DNA of 64,000 bases from Candidatus Chlamydia sanziniae (lineage in GTDB: Bacteria; Chlamydiota; Chlamydiia; Chlamydiales; Chlamydiaceae): NCBI RefSeq assembly GCF_001653975.1, contig NZ_CP014639.1:1049134-1113133 (forward strand), written 5' to 3'. The notes beneath the pieces are model-generated. The model was not told the DNA's origin. It was given only the letters and a program-made list of their open reading frames with translations, and made no database searches. The translations under genes were made by a program, and so were the position numbers. This document shows, one piece after another, positions 37,341 through 46,330 of the stretch; position 1 is the first letter of the stretch; the number at the start of each line of letters is the position of its first letter.

Positions 37341-38516
37341 TTATTTTTTTTCAAAAACAAGCATAACCTCATTCTTCTGATATGGAATACTGATTAGAAA
37401 ATCTGAATTCCAAAATTTTTTATTTCCTTGCAAAGCAAAAATTTCCATATAAGAGCCGGAAGAGAAAACACGTATGAAGCCTCTTTCTCCGCAGATCATG
37501 ATGTCATTCGTAGGGCCCTTATAAGAGTCTAATGATTCTGAACGAAGTCGGGGCCCTTCCACAACTTGACAATGTTTACCTTTACAGAACAAAGAAAACG
37601 TCAAGGGTACAGCAAGTTCTTGCATTAAGGAGTGCACTTGACACTGTGTTTCAGAGATACGTATTTGACTAAGGAGGTGTCCTCTTGGGTAGGCATCTTG
37701 TAAATAGGAAAAACCTGTGATGCGTGGATGCGGCATCCCTAGGGAGCTAAGAAAGGAAATGTGGATTTCCTCATCGGTGGTTGAGCAAGAAAATTCCTTA
37801 GCAATTCCGCAACAACCAAATCCCGAGCAGTCACTGTAGTCCCCAGAACAAGGACCGTAAGCTACAATGCCTACATCTCCAGAATAGTAAGCTCCCAAGC
37901 TACTTTTACATCCGGAAGCAGCTATAAAAGCTGAAGAAGAAGAACTTCTTTGCATCCAAAAGCCTAAGGCTGGATCTATTAAAGTGTATTCGGGAGAGAG
38001 TTGTTGATCAAATTGATAGAAGAAAGACTTACTTAAATCTGTTTTTTCTTGAGGAGAGCGTGAGGTCTCTTGACTCCAAAGAGCAGGAAAGATACTGCCT
38101 TCATGATTAAAACAGCTTTGTTGGAACTGATACATTTTAGTAAGAACGTCTCGACCTTCCTCATAAAATTCTGTGATCTGTAAGAGTAGTAAGCCTAGCT
38201 CTGCATGTTCTGCAGGATAAGGTAGCCCCTTCCAAGGAAAACCTCCGCGAGCAAATAACAGAACGGCTCCAGATGCTTCCTGTTCAAGTTTTAGGAAACT
38301 TAAGCCTAAGTCCTTTCCTTCTTCTAAGGCCGTCAGAAGATAAACGGCACGTGCAATATCATGTACCTTAAGTAAAGGGTGATGACGAAAAATCTTGAGG
38401 ACAGCAGGCCTTACGCTTTTGTCTTGGCAAGCATAAATAAATTGTTTTACTTGAAGATCGAAATTTGTGTTAGGGAACACCTCGATAGATTCTCGTAATC
38501 CCAGCTGTGGTCCCAT
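37341..38516 (-). CDS. Chlamydial conserved hypothetical protein (CT266-like)
   Basis: 391 residues with no signal peptide or membrane span. The centre has a serine-, glycine- and cysteine-rich stretch (GDYSDCSGFGCCG near 220-232). I recognise no domain. The frame extends to a TTG at 38582, but that codon lies in the hairpin after himD, so I chose ATG 38516 (MGPQLGLRES). It matches CT266 in place. It may be cotranscribed with himD upstream and accA downstream. Confidence 0.75.
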   Translation of the reverse strand: MGPQLGLRESIEVFPNTNFDLQVKQFIYACQDKSVRPAVLKIFRHHPLLKVHDIARAVYLLTALEEGKDLGLSFLKLEQEASGAVLLFARGGFPWKGLPYPAEHAELGLLLLQITEFYEEGRDVLTKMYQFQQSCFNHEGSIFPALWSQETSRSPQEKTDLSKSFFYQFDQQLSPEYTLIDPALGFWMQRSSSSSAFIAASGCKSSLGAYYSGDVGIVAYGPCSGDYSDCSGFGCCGIAKEFSCSTTDEEIHISFLSSLGMPHPRITGFSYLQDAYPRGHLLSQIRISETQCQVHSLMQELAVPLTFSLFCKGKHCQVVEGPRLRSESLDSYKGPTNDIMICGERGFIRVFSSGSYMEIFALQGNKKFWNSDFLISIPYQKNEVMLVFEKK

Positions 38517-38575
38517 CACATTCACAATTTTGTCAGGAAAGCGTTGCAGCCAAACGATAATAACAAAATACTTTA

Positions 38576-38610
38576 GAGTCAAGTTTCTAAACTATTTTAA
38601 AACTTGACTC
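38576..38610 (-). terminator. Hairpin between himD and the CT266-like gene
   Basis: Perfect 11-bp arms GAGTCAAGTTT (38576-38586) and AAACTTGACTC (38600-38610) with a 13-base loop lie about 30 bases after himD. The T-tract is poor, so it may attenuate rather than stop transcription. It argues against the TTG start inside it. Confidence 0.55.
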
Positions 38611-38641
38611 TCATGACTCATGACAATGAAGACTATAAAAA

Positions 38642-38941
38642 CTAGGAATGTTTTGGGGTTTCTATCAAACGTTTCATTCTTTTCCCAGGGGTAAATTTTA
38701 CAGCTCGTCTTGCAGGAATATGAATGGGAACAGTGGCATTCTTCGGATTACGCCCTACTTTAGGCTTTCTTTCCACTACTTGTAAAACACCGAAATCTCT
38801 AAACTCTAGCCTATCGCCTTTGACCAAAGCATCTGTCATCTTGTCTAAAAAATTTTGAATCACAGTACGTACATGATTGGGGTGGATTTTGTGATCTTGC
38901 GAAATCGTACTGATCAGTTTCTTCTTAGTCATGGTAGCCAT
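38642..38941 (-). CDS. himD: HU/IHF-family DNA-bending protein
   Basis: 99 residues with the HU/IHF fold. The beta-arm carries GRNPKNATVPIHIPARRAVK (about 69-88), including the intercalating proline motif, and the end is FTPGKRMKRL. It bends DNA and compacts the nucleoid in dividing cells, complementing Hc2 in late cells. Chlamydiae usually have this single HU/IHF gene. A hairpin follows it. Confidence 0.93.
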   Translation of the reverse strand: MATMTKKKLISTISQDHKIHPNHVRTVIQNFLDKMTDALVKGDRLEFRDFGVLQVVERKPKVGRNPKNATVPIHIPARRAVKFTPGKRMKRLIETPKHS

Positions 38942-39216
38942 ATTAGACGTTGCCTCCTATTAAAGTGCCCTAAAGTAGCTGAGTAGCTCTAAATAATAAA
39001 CTTTTGAAGTATAAGCTCATCATATCCATTCATCCTTTGGATTCAAGATATTTTTTAAAAAATGAGCAATCACTATAAACCATCTTAGATAAGTATAATA
39101 ACTATATTTCTAGAAAATTAGAGAAAGGGTCTTAAATAAAAAAAATCCCTAGGTTTATATTACCAATCAAACACGTGACTTCTTTTATTTAACTTGATAA
39201 AGTAGCTTGTTCTTGA
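38942..39216. other. Spacer between himD and tRNA-Arg
   Basis: 275 AT-rich bases. The himD promoter should lie on its left part and the tRNA promoter on its right end. I see no clean -35/-10 pair and no gene. Confidence 0.4.
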
Positions 39217-39290
39217 GTCCTCGTAGCTCAGTAGGATAGAGCGGTTGCCTCCTAAGCAGCAGGTCATGCGTTCGAATCGCATCGAGGACG
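39217..39290 (+). tRNA. tRNA-Arg (anticodon CCT)
   Basis: The cloverleaf is complete: acceptor GTCCTCG/CGAGGAC (39217-39223 and 39283-39289), D-arm GCTC/GAGC, and anticodon stem GTTGC/GCAGC with loop CTCCTAA, giving anticodon CCT (39251-39253). The T-arm is ATGCG-TTCGAAT-CGCAT. The discriminator base is G and CCA is not encoded. It reads AGG. Confidence 0.97.
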
Positions 39291-39317
39291 ATATTTTTAT
39301 CTCCTGCTTTCAAATAC

Positions 39318-40049
39318 TTAACTAAATTTTACAGAAGTTTTTCGAGATCTAACATGCGTAGTACTCCCTTTCTGAAAATTAGGTCCAGAAAGAAAATTAT
39401 GAATTCCCTCTGCTATACCCTTTGCTAAATGCATCCGGTACCGCGTATCTAACAAAGCTGCTCGTTCACGAGGATTAGACAAAAATCCGGTTTCAACTAA
39501 AACTGCTGGCATAAGTGTATCGCGAATCACAACAAAATTTGCGTTTTTCATACCTCGAGATTTCAACATCCCATTTTTACTCATAGCAGCTAAAATATCT
39601 TTGCCCAAAAATTCCGACATGCGGTTCCTCAAAGCTGTAGTCTTCTTTCCGTTATAAAAATACACTTCAGTCCCATAGGCGGTAGTATTGGAAGAATAAT
39701 TACAATGGATACTGACAAAGACATCTGCCTTACCTTGATTTGCTAGACTGACCCTTTTTGCTAAGTCTGTGTATGTATCGGAAGATCGGGTAAGTACAGG
39801 TTTATATCCCATTCTTTTGAGATAACTTTGAACAGAAAACGCAAATGTGAGTGTCAATGCCTTTTCTTCATAATGAAATTCTTTACTTGCAGTGCCTTGA
39901 TCTTTTCCTCCATGTCCAGCATCTAGAAAAATAATCTCACTACGTCGCACACGCTGAGGAGGATGGCTTATATGTGCAAGAACACTGCCATTTCCTAAAC
40001 ACGTTATATAAAAAAGAAAACATTTAAACACAAGAAGCGAGTACCTCAT
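39318..40049 (-). CDS. amiA: N-acetylmuramoyl-L-alanine amidase
   Basis: Zinc amidase that trims septal peptidoglycan. I chose ATG 40049 (MRYSLLVFKCFLFY), giving a signal peptide and 243 residues. Starts further upstream, to 40109, only extend into murE. LDAGHGGKDQGT holds the first zinc His, YEEKALTL the Glu, VSIHCNYS the second His, and VLVETGFLSN the catalytic Glu. Chlamydial AmiA is known to act at division with little or no classical sacculus. It overlaps the murE end. Confidence 0.88.
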   Translation of the reverse strand: MRYSLLVFKCFLFYITCLGNGSVLAHISHPPQRVRRSEIIFLDAGHGGKDQGTASKEFHYEEKALTLTFAFSVQSYLKRMGYKPVLTRSSDTYTDLAKRVSLANQGKADVFVSIHCNYSSNTTAYGTEVYFYNGKKTTALRNRMSEFLGKDILAAMSKNGMLKSRGMKNANFVVIRDTLMPAVLVETGFLSNPRERAALLDTRYRMHLAKGIAEGIHNFLSGPNFQKGSTTHVRSRKTSVKFS

Positions 40050-41475
40050 AAACAGTTTGCTTATCATCAAAAGCAACTGTTTGATGTTTAAAAATCTGGT
40101 ACGCTTCATGCCCTTTCCCTGCCACTAATACTATGTCTTTATCCGAGGCAATAGCTAAAGCATATGTAATTGCTTGTTTTCTGTCGATTTCGATAAAATA
40201 ATTCCGGGTAGAAAACCCCTGACAAATCTCCTTCACAATAGCCTCTGGATCTTCTCCTCTAGGATTATCCGATGTCACTACAGCAAATCCATAACGCTCT
40301 ACAACTTGTGCCATAACCTTGCGCTTACTACGATCGCGATCTCCCCCACAACCGAAGACAACAATTAATCTACCTCCTTGAGGTAATATGTCTCGCAATC
40401 CATTTAAAACATTATCTAAAGCATCTGGAGTATGCGCATAATCAATGTAAATAGGGCAAGGCCCCGTTAAAATAGGCTCGAGACGACCGCGAGGGGGTTT
40501 AGCTTTTTCAAGTATCGCAATTAATCCAGGTAAGTCACATGGCAAACTTTCATGCGCAGCAGCTAAAACGGCAAGCACATTATATACGTTATACCTGCCA
40601 ATAAAAGCCGATTGGCAAAGAAATTCTTGTCCTCGATACATTACGATATACCGTGTTCCTGTGGTAGAAAGCTGAATGTCCCGAGCTCGATAATCTGCAG
40701 AAGTTTCTATACCATAAGTTACAACACGTGCTGTTGTAGCTCGCTGAAAACGAGAAACATAAGGACAATCAGTATTCAACACAGCAATACCTGTGGCAGG
40801 AAGACAAGCAAATAGTTTTGTTTTAGCTTCAACATATGTTTCAAAAGAACCGTGAAAATCGAGATGGTCTAAAGTGATATTCGTCAAGATGCCCACATCA
40901 AAAGACGTATGCGCAACTCTATCTAAAGCTAAAGCTATGGAGGTAACTTCTATAGCTGCTGCCTTTTTATTGTACTTCACCATTTCGGCTAAATATTTTT
41001 GCAAATAACATGCCATGGGAGTAGTAAAAGCATCTTGAACACTCTCTGAACCCAAAATATGTTCTATTGTTCCCACCAATCCTGCCGGTATATTGTGGCT
41101 ATCAAAAAGCAGTTTTATCAAATAAGCAATGGTAGTTTTTCCATTCGTTCCCGTGACGCCCAGAAGGTAAAGTTTATTCGAAGGATCACCATAATGCTTT
41201 GCTGCTAATTCAGCCTCTAATTTTTCCAAATGCGAAGTTACAATCTGCACAGTAGAAAGAAAAGGGTTGTATAAAGATGATACGATAGCAATCGCTCCAT
41301 GATTTACAGCATCGGCAGAAAAATCATTCCCATCATAACGTCTTCCCTTTCGGGCAATAAAAATATCGCCCACACCAACACAACGAGAATCATGAGTTAA
41401 ATTTCGTATAGGAACAGAACGCACTTTCCCATAAATTTTAGCGTCTATATTTTGAAGAAGTGCTTTTAAATGCAT
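40024..41475 (-). CDS. murE: UDP-MurNAc-tripeptide synthetase, meso-DAP adding
   Basis: Adds meso-diaminopimelate to UDP-MurNAc-L-Ala-D-Glu. The chain has 483 residues from ATG 41475 (MHLKALLQNI). The ATP loop is GVTGTNGKTTIAYL, and YIDYAHTPDALDNVL is conserved. The DNPR motif in TSDNPRGEDP sets DAP specificity. The frame runs 18 codons further upstream without homologous sequence. It is first in murE-amiA. Confidence 0.95.
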   Translation of the reverse strand: MHLKALLQNIDAKIYGKVRSVPIRNLTHDSRCVGVGDIFIARKGRRYDGNDFSADAVNHGAIAIVSSLYNPFLSTVQIVTSHLEKLEAELAAKHYGDPSNKLYLLGVTGTNGKTTIAYLIKLLFDSHNIPAGLVGTIEHILGSESVQDAFTTPMACYLQKYLAEMVKYNKKAAAIEVTSIALALDRVAHTSFDVGILTNITLDHLDFHGSFETYVEAKTKLFACLPATGIAVLNTDCPYVSRFQRATTARVVTYGIETSADYRARDIQLSTTGTRYIVMYRGQEFLCQSAFIGRYNVYNVLAVLAAAHESLPCDLPGLIAILEKAKPPRGRLEPILTGPCPIYIDYAHTPDALDNVLNGLRDILPQGGRLIVVFGCGGDRDRSKRKVMAQVVERYGFAVVTSDNPRGEDPEAIVKEICQGFSTRNYFIEIDRKQAITYALAIASDKDIVLVAGKGHEAYQIFKHQTVAFDDKQTVYEVLASCV

Positions 41476-41870
41476 AATCATACTAGTAATGTTCTTTTTT
41501 CTGAAAGGACATGCTCTAAAAACTCGCATACCCTACCCATTTGGTCCACATCCGATAAATCACATGTATCCAATGTCCACCAAAATGTCATGGGAAACTG
41601 ACTAAGCCTGTATACAATAGCTTACGTTTACCTCCTAAAAACTGTCTATAGGATTCATTTAGATGTTTTATAATCAAAATGACTATGTAAAATACGACAT
41701 GAACAATTCACTGAGTTTCCTTAAGTTATGTTACAGTTTCTCAAAAATAACCCTCCCATACATATCTCTTGACTATGAAGTAAAGAGATAGATAAACTGA
41801 AAACAATGTTCTGTTTTGATTTTTCCTAAAAGCAAGGACCGACTTAGAAAACCTCTTATCTTGCAAATAT
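41476..41870. other. Spacer between ftsI and murE
   Basis: 395 bases without a gene. A 28-base hairpin (TATCTCTT and AAGAGATA, 41763-41790) lies about 80 bases after ftsI, without a T-tract. The murE promoter should be on the left part; no strong match was found. Confidence 0.4.
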
Positions 41871-43823
41871 TTAGGAAGCTTTAGACGAGCGATTCCATTC
41901 TTCATAAAGAGTTTTTAAAGCAGTGGCTTCTTGATGAAAGTTATTTGCTTCTGCATCTGAGGGGACCCCTAAATAAGCAAGCACACGTTTAGCAACTCTA
42001 GCAAAAATAGGAGCAGCGCATCTTCCTCCCATATAATTTTTCGTTCCATCAGGACGTAGACCGTAGCTGGGATCATCTATGGAGACAAGCATAACAAGAG
42101 AGGGGAAGGCATCTTCCGCGCTTTGTACAGGAGTGATTCCAATAAATGACGCAATGTGACGGTGCTTATCGTATCTACCATGAATTATTTTTTCTGTAGT
42201 TCCTGTCTTTCCTGCCGTAGAATGATGTTTCAATGCTGCTCGAAATCCTGATCCTCCAAGACATGTGGTAAAACGCATTGCTTTTACAATTTCTTGAGCA
42301 ATGGTGTCTGAAAATATTCTCTCCTTTTCTAATTTAGGAAGTCTATACTCCTCTCCAGAAGAAGTGACTATTTTTTTTACTAAGGTGGGCCGAACACGAT
42401 AACCACCATTAGCAAGAGTTGCATACACTTGAACTATTTGCATTCCTGTAGTAAGGATATTGTATCCCATAGCAAGAGAATATGGCGTGGCCAGAGACCA
42501 CTCTGGAGACCCATTAATATGAAAACGGAGAGGGGAAGGGACAAGCCCACAAGCTTCACCAGGAAGCTCTATTCCCGTTTTCTTACCAAAACCTAAGGCA
42601 AGAAGCTTCTCTTGGTACCACGTACTTCCCCGTGTTTGTACTATGCGATCGGCAAGTTGCGCTACATAGACGTTCGAAGATTTCTGAATCGCCATGTACA
42701 TATTTAATTGACGATTTACAGAGATGTCTCTAAGAGGAGCTCCTTTACGCCCCGGGAACTTTGTCCGCGAGACATCTATAGGCTCTTGTGGATCAAAAAG
42801 CTGTTTTTGTAATTCACTGTGAGCCTCCTCATTTCCTTGAAGAGCAATGGCTATCGTGATTGGCTTCATAATGGAGCCGGGTTCAAAGGCATCTGTAACA
42901 AGAGAAACTTTCGTGTGTTCTATGCATTGCTTATTATTGAAAAAACTCTTATAATCTGTTAAATCGAAGAAGGGATATTGTGCTAAAGCGAGAATTTCCC
43001 CTGTACGAGAATTCATGAGAATAAGTTTTCCCCCTTGAGCCTGAGCTTCAATTACTCCCTTTTTTAGTTCTTCTTCTGCTATAGTTTGGATGGTTGGATT
43101 GATCGTTAAATAGACATCAGAGCCATCTTTTGGAACTTTTATAACTCTATCAAGATCTAATCTATTTAATGGGGAACGGAGGAACTTTCTCTCTCCGACT
43201 TCGCCTTCAAGAAGGTGATTGAAATACGCCTCTAACCCGCCTGTAGGGAAAGCCTTACCTGTTTTTTCATCTTTAACTTCTCTTAAAGTGTGAAGGACCT
43301 GGCCTAACAACTGACCAAAAGGATAAGAACGTTGATAATCAACAATGAAAAAGAGAGCGTTTCTTGGTAAATTATGTTTTATTGCGTAATCTTTCCACCA
43401 TAAAGCAATCCGGTCACGAATAGCACGATCAAGTAAAGGATAAAGTTTGCGGTAATGAGATTTCTTATTTAGTTCTTTATACAGGTGTTTGTAGCTACCC
43501 TCACCTACAAGATGAAGAATCTCTTGAATCACACTCTCCTTATGACTCTCAGGAATTGTGGTAGGATCCACACATAAATGGAATTTTGTAATATCAACAG
43601 CGAATGGCTGGAAAAATTCTTGTTCTCCTTCACGCAAGGTTGTGTTCGCAAAAAATGTCCCACGACGAAAAGGATCTTTGACACGAAATTCATGTTGTCC
43701 TTGGGCTTCTGCAACCCAACGATCTCCTTCACAAATTTGAATTTTATAATAACGCAAAATGAGAAGAGCATAACAGATCAATGCTCCACAAATCATCAAA
43801 GTTAAACGTTTACGGTGACTCAT
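41871..43823 (-). CDS. ftsI: Penicillin-binding protein 3, septal transpeptidase
   Basis: Class B PBP of 650 residues from ATG 43823 (MSHRKRLTLM). One membrane span lies near the N-terminus, then a dimerisation domain, then the transpeptidase domain. The active sites are SIMK in EPGSIMKP, SSN in QKSSNVYVAQ, and KTG in AGKTGTTE. It drives septal peptidoglycan in FtsZ-less chlamydiae. A 14-base overlap with the upstream FtsL-like gene couples the two. Confidence 0.94.
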   Translation of the reverse strand: MSHRKRLTLMICGALICYALLILRYYKIQICEGDRWVAEAQGQHEFRVKDPFRRGTFFANTTLREGEQEFFQPFAVDITKFHLCVDPTTIPESHKESVIQEILHLVGEGSYKHLYKELNKKSHYRKLYPLLDRAIRDRIALWWKDYAIKHNLPRNALFFIVDYQRSYPFGQLLGQVLHTLREVKDEKTGKAFPTGGLEAYFNHLLEGEVGERKFLRSPLNRLDLDRVIKVPKDGSDVYLTINPTIQTIAEEELKKGVIEAQAQGGKLILMNSRTGEILALAQYPFFDLTDYKSFFNNKQCIEHTKVSLVTDAFEPGSIMKPITIAIALQGNEEAHSELQKQLFDPQEPIDVSRTKFPGRKGAPLRDISVNRQLNMYMAIQKSSNVYVAQLADRIVQTRGSTWYQEKLLALGFGKKTGIELPGEACGLVPSPLRFHINGSPEWSLATPYSLAMGYNILTTGMQIVQVYATLANGGYRVRPTLVKKIVTSSGEEYRLPKLEKERIFSDTIAQEIVKAMRFTTCLGGSGFRAALKHHSTAGKTGTTEKIIHGRYDKHRHIASFIGITPVQSAEDAFPSLVMLVSIDDPSYGLRPDGTKNYMGGRCAAPIFARVAKRVLAYLGVPSDAEANNFHQEATALKTLYEEWNRSSKAS

Positions 43824-44097
43824 GAGACAATATGCAAATACTCTTTTCCATAGGATATTCCAAATATTGGTACTCAGGAAGAGCAGCAATTTCCATTAAG
43901 TGATCCGGTCTCTCAATTTTATCAATCAGAAAACGTAGGGTAACATTTTCCTCTTCAAGCTCACGCAAGGTGACAGTAAGACAAGGAATTTCTAAGCGGA
44001 GCTTGGTAAGCATATTTTGCTTATCTATGTAGGAATAAAGAAGGCTGCCAAAGCAACACAAGCAACAAGATAAACGTAAAAAACGACTTTTGTTCAT
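43810..44097 (-). CDS. ftsL: FtsL-like division protein
   Basis: The 95-residue protein has a short basic N-terminus, one span (about 6-25, cysteine-rich) and a heptad helix (about 30-65, rich in Leu and Glu). A C-terminal segment DHLMEIAALPEY follows. That is FtsL architecture, and rsmH-ftsL-ftsI is the universal order. Sequence identity is low, as usual for FtsL. Its start overlaps the rsmH stop by one base (TGATG). Confidence 0.7.
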   Translation of the reverse strand: MNKSRFLRLSCCLCCFGSLLYSYIDKQNMLTKLRLEIPCLTVTLRELEEENVTLRFLIDKIERPDHLMEIAALPEYQYLEYPMEKSICILSHESP

Positions 44098-44990
44098 CAG
44101 GAAGCTTTTTCAAAACAACGCATTTTTGCTGACCGTGAACGAGGATTGATGCGGATTTCCTGATCTGAAGGTGTAATAACTTTTCTAGTTACTACTTTTC
44201 CTAAACCTAAAGCCTCTGCCTGTCTAAAAAACCATTTCACAGAGCGATCTTCTAAGCTACAAAAAGAAATAACAACAAACCGTCCCTGAGGAGCTAACCA
44301 GGATATAGCAGATTCTAATAATCTTTTCAATTGTAGATCTTCTTGATTCACATAGATACGCAATGCTTGAAAAATTAGCGTTAAGGGATGAATTTTCTTA
44401 CGCACGCGATAAGAAGGAAAAACGCGAGAAGTTGCCACTTTCAAATCCTGGACAGTAAGAATCCGCGTTTGCTTTCGAAAATGCACTATAGCTCTTGCCG
44501 CTGATTTCCACAAAGGTTCTTCGCCATACTTACGAAATATATTTCCTAATTCTTTTTCCTTAAGGGTATTCAAAACTTCACACGCTGATCTCCCTTGGGT
44601 AGGATCCATCCGCATATCTAGGGAGTCTTCCCCTCCTTGAAAACTAAATCCTCGTGACAAATCATTGAGCTGCATAGAAGATACCCCAAGATCAGCAAGG
44701 ACGCCATTGTAAATGTTTTCTTTGGGTAGCTGTGCTAAATCTTCGAAAGAGGCGTGTATAAAACGCATACGCTCTTGAAATTTCTCCAAACGCTGGCGCG
44801 CTAAAGACAAAGCGTGAGGATCGCGATCTGAAGCATCGTAAGAAATTAGCGAAGGATAGGCTTCAAGGAATGCTTGAGCATGTCCTCCTGCCCCAACTGT
44901 GACATCACAAAAAGTAGATAAAGGCCGTTCAACAAATAAAGCTAAACATTCTTTGACTAAGACCGGAATGTGAGTAAAGACATCGGACAT
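44097..44990 (-). CDS. rsmH: 16S rRNA m4C1402 methyltransferase
   Basis: 297 residues with HIPVLVKE at the start, [14 protein letters not shown] as the SAM motif, [14 protein letters not shown] and DMRMDP. These are RsmH hallmarks. Its partner modification is by RsmI, which is also in this window at 6.4 kb. It heads rsmH-ftsL-ftsI on the minus strand. A divergent promoter region of about 165 bases separates it from the CT273-like gene. Confidence 0.93.
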   Translation of the reverse strand: MSDVFTHIPVLVKECLALFVERPLSTFCDVTVGAGGHAQAFLEAYPSLISYDASDRDPHALSLARQRLEKFQERMRFIHASFEDLAQLPKENIYNGVLADLGVSSMQLNDLSRGFSFQGGEDSLDMRMDPTQGRSACEVLNTLKEKELGNIFRKYGEEPLWKSAARAIVHFRKQTRILTVQDLKVATSRVFPSYRVRKKIHPLTLIFQALRIYVNQEDLQLKRLLESAISWLAPQGRFVVISFCSLEDRSVKWFFRQAEALGLGKVVTRKVITPSDQEIRINPRSRSAKMRCFEKAS

Positions 44991-45101
44991 AAGGATTCCT
45001 TATAGACTACGTACATGGGAACATACAGTAGCTAAGAACATACACTATCTTAGAGAAAGGCGAAAGCTTTCCTTAGATGAAGAGAATCCTAATGAAGACT
45101 A

Positions 45102-45129
45102 TTGACTTTTTCCGTGACCCCGTTATGAT
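45102..45129 (+). promoter_or_regulatory. Sigma-66-type promoter for the CT273-like gene
   Basis: TTGACT (45102-45107), a 16-base spacer and TATGAT (45124-45129) form a near-consensus promoter. The start codon follows 28 bases after, with AAGG as ribosome site. This is among the best housekeeping-type promoters seen in the window. Confidence 0.7.
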
Positions 45130-45157
45130 TTAAAAGAGGGACTTTCAAGGCTCCATT

Positions 45158-45718
45158 ATGGTAGAAATTTTCAATTACAGTGCTTCTATTTATGAAAAGC
45201 ATGCTGCAGACAATAGGCTAGTCAATGACTTCCGTAAGGAAGTCCAAATGGAAGGGATCACGGTTCGCGATATTGCGAAACATGCTCAAATTCTAGACAT
45301 GACTCCAAAGCCTTCAGCTTTAATTGCCCTCTTACAGACAAATCAAAAAACACATTGGGCACTTTTCACTCCTCCAAATAATTTTTATACCCAACGTTTC
45401 TCTACCCCCTACCTTGCTCCTTCTCTAGGCTCCCCGGATCAACAAGACCAAGACATAGAAAAAATTTCAGCCTTTCTTAAAGTGCTTACCCGAGGAAAGT
45501 TCTCTTATCGCAGTCGAGTAACTCCTTTTCTATCTTATCGAGATAAAGAGGAGGAAGCAAAGGAGAATTCCGACAAAGAATCCGCAGAGGACCAAGAAGA
45601 AGATTCCCGAATCCAACAAGGTAAAGTGCTCATTAAAGCATTAGACCTCGGCATTAAATCTACAAATGTTATGATTGACTATGTAATCTCACGCATTTTT
45701 CAATTTGTTCAAGGCTAA
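45158..45718 (+). CDS. Chlamydial hypothetical protein (CT273-like)
   Basis: 186 residues with no signal peptide or membrane span. The middle (residues 75-130) is aromatic and polar. Residues 128-150 are a Glu/Lys/Asp-rich linker, followed by a hydrophobic helix to the end. I recognise no domain. The TPR gene follows 3 bases after the stop, so it is the first gene of a two-gene operon. Confidence 0.75.
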   Translation: MVEIFNYSASIYEKHAADNRLVNDFRKEVQMEGITVRDIAKHAQILDMTPKPSALIALLQTNQKTHWALFTPPNNFYTQRFSTPYLAPSLGSPDQQDQDIEKISAFLKVLTRGKFSYRSRVTPFLSYRDKEEEAKENSDKESAEDQEEDSRIQQGKVLIKALDLGIKSTNVMIDYVISRIFQFVQG

Positions 45719-45721
45719 TTT

Positions 45722-46153
45722 ATGTTAGACAATGAGTGGAAAGCCATTCTAGGCTGGGGAGATGACGAATTAGAAGAGCTGAGAATCTCAGGGTATTCTT
45801 TTCTCCGTCAAGGGCATTATAAAAGAGCTTTACTTTTTTTTGAAGCACTAGTAATACTAGATCCCTTGAGTATTTATGACTACCAAATTCTTGGTGGTCT
45901 TTATTTGCAAATTGGCGATAACGATAAAGCGTTAGTTACCTTAGATCAAGCTCTACGCATGCAGGGGGACCACCTTCCTACCCTCTTGAATAAAACTAAA
46001 GCATTGTTTTGCCTAAATCGGATTGAAGAAGCCTCGGCAATTGCTACTTACCTAATGTCTTGTCCGGATGCAATGATTGCTAATGATGCTGAAGCTTTAT
46101 TGATGAGCTATAATAAAAAGGTCCTTAAAAAAAATCTCACTCTCTCGCGATAA
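45722..46153 (+). CDS. TPR protein, similar in shape to class II type III chaperones (CT274-like)
   Basis: 143 residues made of about three tetratricopeptide repeats. GHYKRALLFFEALVILDP (about 37-54), DNDKALVTLDQAL and NRIEEASAIA are the A/B helices. The pattern G-x-Y-x-x-A-x-x-x-F-x-A-L-x-x-L-D-P is the one in SycD/LcrH translocator chaperones. It could therefore be a third chlamydial LcrH-type chaperone besides CT576 and CT862. A general TPR scaffold is the alternative. Confidence 0.65.
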   Translation: MLDNEWKAILGWGDDELEELRISGYSFLRQGHYKRALLFFEALVILDPLSIYDYQILGGLYLQIGDNDKALVTLDQALRMQGDHLPTLLNKTKALFCLNRIEEASAIATYLMSCPDAMIANDAEALLMSYNKKVLKKNLTLSR

Positions 46154-46330
46154 TTTTTCTCATCTTCCTCCTCCTCCCATCTTGACTAAAAAATAGAAGG
46201 CTATGCTTCCGTACTTTCCAGAAAAACTGTTGATTGCTTATCAATAGCAATGGTACATTGGCAATTTCTTCCCTTAGCAAGTATGGATCGGCCGCATTCG
46301 GGGAAGTTTCTATAGATAAAAGAGAGCAAC

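Noticed and set aside
38516..38582. TTG start for the CT266-like gene
   Set aside because: It lies inside the 11-bp hairpin after himD and adds residues with no support.
46233..46251. ATTGCT...AGCAAT inverted repeat before dnaA2, considered as origin or operator
   Set aside because: Six-base arms and no DnaA-box cluster (TTATCCACA) nearby; too weak to call.
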